From JBCAWW01 sp039024315 (GTDB lineage: Bacteria > Bacteroidota > Bacteroidia > J057): a stretch of 64,000 bases of DNA. Positions 9,148 to 17,066 of this stretch are shown piece by piece. The stretch is from contig JBCCQN010000011.1 of NCBI GenBank assembly GCA_039024315.1, forward strand, positions 1-64,000. The letters run 5' to 3'. The notes below the pieces were generated by a model that was given only the letters and a program-made list of their open reading frames with translations, was not told where the DNA came from and did not search any database. The position numbers and the translations under genes were made by a program. Numbering within the stretch: position 1 is the stretch's first letter; every line of letters starts with the position of its first letter.

Positions 9148-10065
9148 CTAAGCCAACCAAAACTCCGCCTGATCCAAATTTGTCCCATAGGAATAGGAGG
9201 AATGCAAAGTATAGCTCTCGCCAGCCTTGACTTCGACGGCTTCTTTGAGTTTGACAACTGTCGGCGGCATGAGACTATCGGTGCCCGTGAAATTGCAACC
9301 TTCCGCGACTTGGATCCAAGAATTGAGATAGACCGAGTTGACCGTGCCACTCAACATGGGTTGGACGGTATTTTGGCGACTAATGCTCATTTCTGACTCC
9401 TGATAGAGATCAACCGTATTGATTAACTGCATCGGACAAAAAATCTCCGGCAAATGACGCGTAAAGAAAACTGGATAGTGATCGTGGCCATGATCGAAAT
9501 CCGCATAGCAAAGTTGGGCCATATTATGGATGCGTTCGGGCATCAAGACGCCGCCTTCTCCCAAAAAGCTTCGCGCATGCTTAAAAATTTGCACTTGTAG
9601 CTCGTTGGCGCAAAAAATGCTCATCAATTCACCAATGACAAAATCCACCGGTTCTGGAAGGGTCGTTTTGAGTGCGTCGCCATGAATGAGTGTAACTTTA
9701 TCGTTCCAACCATTTTTTTCGAGCTCTGCTTTGACAAATTCGATCACATTGGGATTGCTCTCGATCAAATAGGCTTTTTTGACGTGCGGTAAAAAATGTT
9801 TGGTCAAGGCCAGGGTCCCAACCCCAATTTCACAGACGACTTTGTCTTTGAGCATATCATATTTCTCAAAGGCTTTGCGAAAAGCATCCACGCGCTTTTG
9901 ATCGGTTTCCATCACTTCGTAATAGAAATCAGGAAAACCATAATGATCCGGGTCAAAAGTCTGGGCGTCGAGCAGGGCATACTTCAATTCGTCAAATCGC
10001 TTTACGATTCCGGACATGAAGTCAAAATTGTTCTCTTTACGTTTTTGGTCGGGGCTGAGTGACAT
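9148..10065 (-). CDS. PRMT-like class I SAM methyltransferase
   Basis: The 305-residue protein has a Rossmann methyltransferase core: motif I VVCEIGVGTLAL, acidic end of strand 2 in YLIESNP, then GDALKT. The loop VDFVIGELMSIFCANE resembles the double-E loop of protein arginine methyltransferases (VDIIVSEWMGYxLLxE). The C-terminal half is beta-rich, again as in PRMTs, so an arginine methyltransferase-like fold is likely. Actual protein-arginine activity is unproven. The start at 10065 overlaps the upstream gene by 29 bp; a second ATG at 10017 (MSGIVKRF) would remove the overlap. It is cotranscribed with the membrane glycosyltransferase-like gene. Confidence 0.75.
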   Translation of the reverse strand: MSLSPDQKRKENNFDFMSGIVKRFDELKYALLDAQTFDPDHYGFPDFYYEVMETDQKRVDAFRKAFEKYDMLKDKVVCEIGVGTLALTKHFLPHVKKAYLIESNPNVIEFVKAELEKNGWNDKVTLIHGDALKTTLPEPVDFVIGELMSIFCANELQVQIFKHARSFLGEGGVLMPERIHNMAQLCYADFDHGHDHYPVFFTRHLPEIFCPMQLINTVDLYQESEMSISRQNTVQPMLSGTVNSVYLNSWIQVAEGCNFTGTDSLMPPTVVKLKEAVEVKAGESYTLHSSYSYGTNLDQAEFWLA

Positions 10066-11347
10066 GCGTAATGGGCTTTGCTACTGATTGCTTGATTTGA
10101 AAGCGAATATAGCAAGCCAAGATGAGGACAGAAAAGAAGGTGTTGACATAAAAGAGATAATAGACTGGCACGATGATCAGATTATAAAAAACGACCAAGG
10201 ACAGTTTGAGGGTGCAGAGCAGGAAAAATCGATCCAAATGCGGATTTTGATCGGCTCGCTTCAATTTTTGCCAATAGGTTGCCAACAAAATACCGGGCGC
10301 AGCCAAAGTCAGGAATAAATGGAGTCTGTGCTGTAATTGCACCAAGTCAAGGGAGAAATACTTGGCCAAGCCCAGTGTTTTTTCAAAAAAGATCGAATCA
10401 TGCGTCCAAAGTCGTTTGGCGTAGTCCTGATATTCACCTGGATGCGCCAAAAAGAAGGATAGGCTTTCCGTGCCGAACGGAATCCACAAACAAAACACAA
10501 AGATCGCCAGCGAAATCCCCAAGACGATGAAAAAGTCTCGGCGCGGCCTAAAAAAGAGCAAATGCAAACCGTAAATCACTAGCCAAGGCAAAAATGAATA
10601 GCGACTGAGCAGACAAAGCCCAATCGCCAAGCCTTCGAGCCAAGAAATTTGCTTCCAAATGACAAAGCCCAACAAGAGGTAGTAAAAAATGGAAACCCCT
10701 TCTTCCGTAAAGCGAAAAAGAAAAGTTTTTTTCGTCCAAATCGCTTCCATCAGAAAAAACAGCGGCAAGAGCGGAAGTAAAACCAAAAAATTCGTTCGCT
10801 TGAGCGAAAATAGCGGCGCAAAAATCAACAACATGCTTCCGCCTAACAAAATGACCGTCGTCCAACGGATGTCGTAGCCCAAAGCCATGGCCGGTACGAA
10901 GGCGGCCCAAAAAGCCGGCAAATATATCGGCGGCATTCCTCCCCAGATTTCTGGTATAATGTCATAGATTGGTTCGGCGGCCAAAAATCGCTCGGCTTGC
11001 TTCTCGATCACCGCCAACATGTCCGCTTTGCGAAAATCAATCGGAAATCGAGCGATGATATCCGCTGCTCTCTGCCAAAATTGAGCGAAGTAGTAAGTCA
11101 AACTAGCCCATATAAGCCCTTGTAAGGACACTTTAGCCCAAATAGGCATAGATACGCCATATTTTAGCGGCCGCGTCCTCAGCAAAGGCAAGAGGGCGAT
11201 CCCCAGACCACAGAGCAAGTAGGGCAGTGTGAGCATGGAAAGGCTTTCCGGCTCAGTCGGAGAGACCCAGCGAGTCGAACAGAGCGTTTCTAACAGACAT
11301 AGTGATCCCAGTATGGCCGTAGCCAAGAGGGAAGGAATTCGATACAT
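10037..11347 (-). CDS. GT-C-like multi-pass membrane protein, single module
   Basis: The 436-residue protein has roughly ten hydrophobic segments and the organisation of GT-C glycosyltransferases that use polyprenyl-phosphate sugars. A soluble loop near residues 110-150 contains KQAERFLAAEPIYDIIPEIW, then PPIYLPAFWAAFVPAMAL. The end has LKLSLVVFYNLIIVPVYYLF. Both stretches are matched closely by the C-terminal half of the 857-residue protein at 11744-14317, so the two are paralogues. No sugar specificity can be assigned; a role in glycolipid, surface polysaccharide or protein glycosylation is inferred. Confidence 0.8.
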   Translation of the reverse strand: MYRIPSLLATAILGSLCLLETLCSTRWVSPTEPESLSMLTLPYLLCGLGIALLPLLRTRPLKYGVSMPIWAKVSLQGLIWASLTYYFAQFWQRAADIIARFPIDFRKADMLAVIEKQAERFLAAEPIYDIIPEIWGGMPPIYLPAFWAAFVPAMALGYDIRWTTVILLGGSMLLIFAPLFSLKRTNFLVLLPLLPLFFLMEAIWTKKTFLFRFTEEGVSIFYYLLLGFVIWKQISWLEGLAIGLCLLSRYSFLPWLVIYGLHLLFFRPRRDFFIVLGISLAIFVFCLWIPFGTESLSFFLAHPGEYQDYAKRLWTHDSIFFEKTLGLAKYFSLDLVQLQHRLHLFLTLAAPGILLATYWQKLKRADQNPHLDRFFLLCTLKLSLVVFYNLIIVPVYYLFYVNTFFSVLILACYIRFQIKQSVAKPITHVTQPRPKT

Positions 11348-11534
11348 GAGGAGATTGTTTTCTGGTATGTGCTAGTGTCTGATTACACGGGCGTCATCCG
11401 AAAAAGGTGGGGTGGAAGGGATTTTTTTAGGAATTTTTACAATTGCCTGATAATCAAATACTTAAACTCCTAAATAGGCGTAATTAACTGATTATCAGAC
11501 ATTTAATTCCAGATGGATGTTTTTTCTTTTTGCT

Positions 11535-11734
11535 CCCGAAAGCTTTCGGGACGCGGAACACTCATCTCCAATCATTTGATTCGGTTCGTTCCAATGCGGC
11601 ACAAAATTTTGGGCCGCTACGATAATCCCTCAAATCTTCTTTCGAACGAGTCCCATCGGGACGAGGAGAAGTGTATACCCAGCAGTAGGTTCGGCATGCA
11701 TGCCGAACCCAGAGACAAGCGTTCTGCGCAGCAG
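11535..11734. repeat. Complete paired hairpin element (200 bp)
   Basis: Left end CCCGAAAGCTTTCGGG (11535-11550) joined to ACGCGGAACACTCATCTCC; internal GTGCCGC-type palindrome (11596-11620); the 22-bp GGTTCGGCATG palindrome (11688-11709) shared exactly with the first element; right unit GACAAGCGTTCTGCGCAGCAG (about 11714-11734). It ends ten bases from the stop of the downstream gene. Between 11348 and 11534 I see nothing else. Confidence 0.75.
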
Positions 11735-11743
11735 TAAAAAAAT

Positions 11744-14317
11744 CTAAGCCTTCAATCGTTCCCCCAGATAGGCAAACAAAATCAAGCAGGACAAAATCGT
11801 GTTGACGAAGAAGAGATAGAAAACGGGCATCACGATGAAGTTGTAAAAAATCACCAGCGTCAGCTTGAGCATAGCCAGAGGAAAAAGTCGTTCGTTCCAC
11901 TGCCACTTGAGGCGAGTCCGCCAATAGGTCAGGAGGAGTAGGGCAGGAGCGGCAAAGGAAAGTCCCAAGTGAATCTTGTGCTGGTAGCGAACCGTCTCTT
12001 GCGTGAAGAACTTGGCCAAACCCAAAGTGGTGGCAAAAAACTTTTGGTTGACCTCCCAGGTGTTTTCGGCAAACTTCTGATAGCGATGCGGATGATTGAA
12101 AAAGTAATCCCATAGCTCAAAGCCATAGGGGATCAAAAAGCCAAAGAGTCCAATCGCTGCGGCAGTCCCAGCTGCGATCAAAGCCTTACGCTTGCTCTCA
12201 AAAAAGAAGACGTAGAAAAAGTACATCGCTACCCAAGGTGCCAAGGCAAAGCGACTCAACAAGCAAAGTGCAATCGCTATCCCCACCAAGACTGGCATCC
12301 GTCTGACCACCGCAAATCCCAACAAGACGTAATAAAACATCACGATGCCTTCCTGCGACAATCTGATGATAGGTTCCTGTCCCGTCCACACCGACTCATA
12401 CAAAAAAACCAAAGGTAAGAGTGCCAGCAGGACAAAGACTGATTGGTTCTTTTGCATCGGTTTGAGGAAGCTCATGATAAGTCCCATCGCAATCAGCAGC
12501 AAGATCAAAGTAGCCCAACGCATATCTACACCCGCAAGTTCAAAGGGCACGAAAGGCGCCCAAAAACCCGGCATATAAATGGGCCTCATATCACCTTTCC
12601 AGAAACCCGGCATTACTGCATAGACATCTTCTCCCGCCAGAAAACGTTGTGCCTGCTTCTGTAAAATAGGGAGCATATCAGCATCATCTATGGTCATCGG
12701 ATGGTTGAGCAAAATCTGATGGCCTGCCATCAATAGGAAAAAACCAATCGTCAATATGACTGCCTCTTTAAACCAAGCAGCACTCTTTCCTTTAGGATCT
12801 GGAAGCAGAGACGGAAGGGCATCTTTTGCTGGTTTAATCAACATCACCACCACGATCCCTAAACCCGAGAGGAAGTAGACGACACTACTCCAAGCGAAGT
12901 TTTCTTTGAAGGGAGCAGCTACAAAACGCGTATTGGCTAGCACCTCCAAGAGTACTAGCCCCAGCAAAAGAGAAAGCAGAATCACGTTCTTTCTTTGGCC
13001 TCGGCTGAGATTGAGGGCTGGGATTTTCATTCCACGATAGTTATCGGGATTGCCGAACGCATGACTTTCTTGCTCAAGGGGCTCAGGGGCAAGACTCCAA
13101 AGCAGCGGCAGGCTAACCAAACTAGCCAGCATGAAGAAGTGATGAAAGGGCATCAGGTGAAAGGCCGCATAGAAAAGCAGGCTGATTTTCAAACTGAGTA
13201 AACCCGCATAGGAGAGGCTGATTTGTATATGCTTCGCAGAACGCTTATCCCAAAACCAGAAGACCAGCCCACTGCCGATCGCCATAAAAAGCGCTTGAAA
13301 ATAGGGCAGAGAAGCGAGGCTTTCTGAAGAGAAGCGTTCGGCGTAGCCGGGAGAAGAAAGAAACCAAACCCGCTTCTTCTCGCCCCAATACTCATAGGCA
13401 TTGGCTAGATACTCCTCAGGGAGCTGCATGAAATAATCCCATTGCTCCCAATCAAATGGCAGCAAAAGGAAGACAGTGAGACTCACTACTAAGCTTATTA
13501 ACAGCTGATAAAAAGCTTTCTGTCCTTCATGTCTCCAGAGCATCCACATCCACATAGGCAGCCATAGGATAAGGCTTGGGCGACTTAGCAAGATCATTAC
13601 CATGAAGATTCCCTGGAGTCTAAAACGACGCGTTATCATAGCCCAAGTCAGCAGTAAATACCAGCCGAGGCTGATCCCTTCACCAGAACCTCTAAAGAAC
13701 CAGGGAGCCGTATGCAGGAGGTAATACGCGATCCAAGCTAGGGGTAGGAGGGAAGCAAGCAAGAGGAGATTGGCATAGACGCCTCGCTTGGAAAAGTTCA
13801 GCCAAAGTAGGCTCAAAGCAAATAGCGGCAGGAGTGCATCCATCCATCTGATATCAAACTTTAGCCAGACTGCAGGCACATAGGCGAGCCAACGTCCGGC
13901 CATATAAACCGGATAATTGCCGTTCCAGATACGATCTATTTTGAAGTAGGGATCTTGCCCTATAGCGATGCGCTCTGCATTGGTACGAGCGATATGTAGG
14001 ATATCACTATAGGTTCCGTTTAGGGGTAAGCGTTCAAGCAGAGCTGCATAGAAGTAAAGAAAGCCCAACGCTAATACCCCAAAGGATAGTAGAGAAAGGA
14101 TACGTAGGCTTTGCTTATAAGGCTCAAAGCGTGCCCCAAAATTCAAAGGCTTTGCCGGCCAAAACATAATCATCCCCACACTCAAAACTCCCATCAAGCA
14201 ATACCAGAGCGGTTCGCTTTGCTTGGTTTCAGGGACCAAGAGTAGTTCGTTGAGTTCTATCCCCCAAGCCATAAAGGCCAGAAGAGGCAGAGCCATACTC
14301 AGGATTTTTCCTTTCAT
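11744..14317 (-). CDS. Tandem-fused double GT-C-like membrane protein
   Basis: The 857-residue protein consists of two similar halves. Half 1 (1-429) carries NAERIAIGQDPYFKIDRIW, then PVYMAGRWLAYVPAVW and FDIRWMDALL. Half 2 starts at a methionine (M430, MKIPALNLSRG) and carries KQAQRFLAGEDVYAVMPGFW, then PIYMPGFWAPFVPFEL and VDMRWATLIL. Half 2 is clearly closer to the free 436-residue paralogue at 10037-11347 than to half 1. Each half has about ten membrane segments. It looks like two adjacent genes joined by loss of a stop codon; the junction DNA (about 13028-13062) contains a repeat-like ATAGTTATCGGGATTGCCG stretch. A copy of the hairpin unit lies within the gene at 13230-13251. Function: probably lipid-linked sugar transfer; no substrate can be inferred. 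Confidence 0.8.
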   Translation of the reverse strand: MKGKILSMALPLLAFMAWGIELNELLLVPETKQSEPLWYCLMGVLSVGMIMFWPAKPLNFGARFEPYKQSLRILSLLSFGVLALGFLYFYAALLERLPLNGTYSDILHIARTNAERIAIGQDPYFKIDRIWNGNYPVYMAGRWLAYVPAVWLKFDIRWMDALLPLFALSLLWLNFSKRGVYANLLLLASLLPLAWIAYYLLHTAPWFFRGSGEGISLGWYLLLTWAMITRRFRLQGIFMVMILLSRPSLILWLPMWMWMLWRHEGQKAFYQLLISLVVSLTVFLLLPFDWEQWDYFMQLPEEYLANAYEYWGEKKRVWFLSSPGYAERFSSESLASLPYFQALFMAIGSGLVFWFWDKRSAKHIQISLSYAGLLSLKISLLFYAAFHLMPFHHFFMLASLVSLPLLWSLAPEPLEQESHAFGNPDNYRGMKIPALNLSRGQRKNVILLSLLLGLVLLEVLANTRFVAAPFKENFAWSSVVYFLSGLGIVVVMLIKPAKDALPSLLPDPKGKSAAWFKEAVILTIGFFLLMAGHQILLNHPMTIDDADMLPILQKQAQRFLAGEDVYAVMPGFWKGDMRPIYMPGFWAPFVPFELAGVDMRWATLILLLIAMGLIMSFLKPMQKNQSVFVLLALLPLVFLYESVWTGQEPIIRLSQEGIVMFYYVLLGFAVVRRMPVLVGIAIALCLLSRFALAPWVAMYFFYVFFFESKRKALIAAGTAAAIGLFGFLIPYGFELWDYFFNHPHRYQKFAENTWEVNQKFFATTLGLAKFFTQETVRYQHKIHLGLSFAAPALLLLTYWRTRLKWQWNERLFPLAMLKLTLVIFYNFIVMPVFYLFFVNTILSCLILFAYLGERLKA

Positions 14318-14524
14318 ATCATCCGTTGGAGAAGGCGATACTAATCAATTTCAGTCGGGAAATCTCTCTGTAAAAAAACGGAAGTCAAAACGCTGGCTCA
14401 GATAAATAGAAAAAGCTTGAGTCAATCAGGAAAAAGTCTGCCCGAAACAGGGAAAAGAATTGACCTCCCCAACCAATGCTTCGGCACTTTCGTGAGCCTA
14501 ATTGAAACACAATAATCTCTTTTC

Positions 14525-16051
14525 ATGTACAGCTTCCGGTATCCCGGGATAAGCATTGGTCTTATTCTGATAGGGGCATTCTTGTTTATTGGCCACCATG
14601 CGATCATCGACCTTCCGCCCCAGAGCATGCATAAATGGCGGCAAACCGACTCCGCTTCTTTCGCTTGGAACTACTACGCTGAGAGTCCCAATCTCCTCCA
14701 ACCTCGCTTTCATAATCTCTACAATGATCAAAAGGCCGCCGCTGAATTTCCCATACTGTACTGGATCGTGGGGATGCTCTATCGTCTGTTTCAGCCGCAT
14801 CATGCTTGGTTTCGAGGCTTACAATTGCTGATTGTTTTTAGTGGTTTCTGGGCATTATATAGGCTGGCTCAGCTCTTCCTAGCAGACCACATTTGGTCAA
14901 TTCTTTAGATGCTTTTGCTGATGGGCTCTCCTTTGCTGCACTTCTATGCCAATGGATTTATTCCCGATCCACCCGTCTTTGCTCTCTGTTGTTGGGGCTG
15001 GTATGCTTTCTTCTTCTACCAGCGACGACAGTCATTCCTTGCTTTGGTTTGGGCCATTGTCGCCTTTGCTTTAGCCGCTACGATGAAAGCTTCCAGTATC
15101 GGATGCCTCGGAGCAGCGGGTATTTTGATCCTCTACGAAGCCAAATATACTCCCATCGCATGGCTCAAGAATAAGCGTACTTGGGCCAAAGTTGGATTAC
15201 TACTAGGAGGGATGGGGATGATTTTGCTCTGGTATGTTTACGCGACTTGGTACAGTACGGGCTTTGAGCGAGGACACTTTGGGCATATCATGAGAGCCTT
15301 TGATGGGCTTTCGTCTGCTCATCGAGCAGAGATTTGGGCTTATCTGTACGACCAGCATTTACCTTTTTTTTATCACCCGCTTTGCGGAACGCTCATCCTT
15401 CTCATCAGCTTCCTGCCAGTACTGGGGCTAAGATCTAGTGATCAGAAACTCTGGCTAGCCACTGGATTTTTACTCCTAGCTAAGCTGATCTATGTCTATT
15501 ATTTCTACTGGCTGATGGGCATCCATGACTACTATCTACTTGCCTTCTTGCCACTGATTGCCTTGGCCTTACTGCATGGACTCAAGGTATTGAGTCAGCA
15601 ATGGCCCAAGCTCTACCGCTCTGCTTGGCTCAAATGGCTGATGCTTGGCGTCTGCATCTTTGGCTTATACCGCGCCAAAACTGAGTTGAGAGTACGCTAT
15701 TTTGGGAGGACGATGAACTATAGGGAGCAGCCTGCTTTTTATGAGAAAGGGCTGCAAGACTTCTTATTGGAGGCAGGAGTAGGCCTAGAAAATACGGTAG
15801 TAAGTGTCCCTGACTTTAGCCCTAACAACACCTTGTATCTCCTCAATCGCAGGGGCTGGACTAACGCTAATTTTGGCCTAATAGAACCTCAAAAGATGGA
15901 GCCTTGGATAGCGCAGGGCCAAGCAGACTTTCTCATCATTTCAGATTCCAGTCTTTTGTTCGAGCCTGCATGGCAAAGATATATGCGTTCCCCGAAGGGT
16001 GAATACAAAGGAATATTTGTCTTTGACCTCAGAGAAATCAAGCGCGAATAG
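14525..16051 (+). pseudogene. GT39/ArnT-like glycosyltransferase split by in-frame TAG
   Basis: Two open stretches, 14525-14908 (127 codons) and 14909-16051 (380 codons), lie in the same frame and are separated only by TAG at 14906-14908, directly followed by ATG. Part 1 holds the first membrane helix and the loop MHKWRQTDSASFAWNYY typical of GT-C enzymes of the ArnT/PMT kind (acidic residue and WRQxD in the first periplasmic loop). Part 2 continues with multiple helices (GCLGAAGILILYEA, YYFYWLMGIHDYYLLAFLPLIAL) and a soluble C-terminal domain. Together about 508 residues, a normal length. Either the gene is recently broken, the TAG is read through or re-initiated, or the base is a sequencing error. 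It is transcribed divergently from the fused GT gene. Confidence 0.75.
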
Positions 16052-16073
16052 GCAGGGTAGAGGAGGGGCAAAA

Positions 16074-16089
16074 TGTTCCACGTGGAACA
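16074..16089. promoter_or_regulatory. parS-like ParB binding site 1
   Basis: TGTTCCACGTGGAACA is a perfect 16-bp palindrome matching the ParB binding consensus TGTTNCACGTGNAACA. It lies in the short gap between the split glycosyltransferase and ybeY, 41 bp from a second near-identical site. parS sites cluster around chromosome origins. Confidence 0.8.
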
Positions 16090-16129
16090 TCTAGGAGACT
16101 CAAACCAGAGAGAGGAAGTGAAGTAAAAA

Positions 16130-16145
16130 GGTTCCACGTGGAACC
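16130..16145. promoter_or_regulatory. parS-like ParB binding site 2
   Basis: GGTTCCACGTGGAACC, a perfect palindrome sharing the 14-bp core GTTCCACGTGGAAC with site 1 and differing only at the outermost base pair. It ends immediately before the ybeY stop codon region. Confidence 0.75.
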
Positions 16146-16146
16146 T

Positions 16147-16575
16147 TTAGAACTGCCGCAGAGCGAGGGCATTCTTTTCTTGCTGACGCATTTCAGGTTC
16201 TGCCTCGCCATGATCATCAAAGCCCAAGAGGTGTAAAACACCATGCGCCATCACCCGATGGAGTTCATCTTCAAAGTTAGATTGAAAGGACTGAGCGTTC
16301 TCGCGAACGCGATCGATGCTGATGTAGATGTCTGACCAAAGGCCCGTTTCCTCGGGATGCTCGTAGGGAAAAGTGAGGATGTCGGTATAATAATCGTGCG
16401 CTAGGTACTGCTTATTCAGCCCAAGCAGATACTCGTCTGAACAAAAGATGTAGTTCAATTCATGCACCGATTGCTCATGTTGAGCGACCAAAGTCAGCAG
16501 CCATTGCTTTATCTTTTCAGCATCAGCCAAGCTAAAGTTGATCTCCTCGGTGTGAAAAAGAATAGTTTCAGACAT
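16147..16575 (-). CDS. ybeY: Endoribonuclease YbeY (rRNA maturation)
   Basis: YbeY is a zinc-dependent RNase involved in 16S rRNA 3-prime processing and ribosome quality control. The 142-residue length is usual. The metal-binding region reads MAHGVLHLLGFDDHGEAE: the first two His are canonical, and the third position follows after FDD, one residue longer than the HGxLHLxGYDH consensus; Bacteroidota members vary at this position. DYYTDILTFPY and SIDRVRENA are further family features. Last gene of the minus-strand block that starts at thiL. Confidence 0.93.
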   Translation of the reverse strand: MSETILFHTEEINFSLADAEKIKQWLLTLVAQHEQSVHELNYIFCSDEYLLGLNKQYLAHDYYTDILTFPYEHPEETGLWSDIYISIDRVRENAQSFQSNFEDELHRVMAHGVLHLLGFDDHGEAEPEMRQQEKNALALRQF

Positions 16576-16640
16576 CTCTTTACATGCAAAATCAGGTGCC
16601 TTTCTGAGAAAAGCACCTGTATATTTTTAAGGGAAGATTT

Positions 16641-17066
16641 CTAAATATTGAAGATCATTTCGACCTCAGTCCCATCGTCAGAGAAGCTCATCTCGTCCGA
16701 AAGGTGTTGCATCAAGAAGACGCCTCGACCTCCAATATTGACAAGATTTTCGGGTGCGGTAGGATCCGGTAAACTGTTCGGATCAAAGCCTGGACCTTCG
16801 TCTCTCACTCTCACTAGTAGGCGGTAGGTGTTTTCCATCTCAAAGTCTACAAAGACTTTTTTGCTTTCATCACCACCATTGCCATGCACCACAGAGTTGT
16901 TTACTGCTTCGGTGACGGCTACCATTACATTGCCGTAAACGTCTTCCTTGAAGTCAAGATCAGCACGGATGTCATCAACGACAGACTCTATCGTGTGGAT
17001 GACTTCTGGCTTACTTTCCAGGGTCAGTTGTTTTAGCACCTTTCGGGTTTCGGTACTGCTACTCAT
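16641..17066 (-). CDS. Anti-sigma-factor-type histidine-kinase-like ATPase
   Basis: The 141-residue protein is a single HATPase_c domain of the RsbW/SpoIIAB type. The N box is VAVTEAVNNSVVHGN, G1 is DEGPGFD and G2 is GGRGVFLMQHL. Such proteins bind partner sigma or anti-sigma-antagonist proteins and phosphorylate them on Ser/Thr, without acting as a histidine kinase. No STAS partner or PP2C phosphatase is in the window. Its start overlaps the stop of the DUF4175 gene by 8 bp, so the two are translated from one mRNA. Confidence 0.88.
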   Translation of the reverse strand: MSSSTETRKVLKQLTLESKPEVIHTIESVVDDIRADLDFKEDVYGNVMVAVTEAVNNSVVHGNGGDESKKVFVDFEMENTYRLLVRVRDEGPGFDPNSLPDPTAPENLVNIGGRGVFLMQHLSDEMSFSDDGTEVEMIFNI

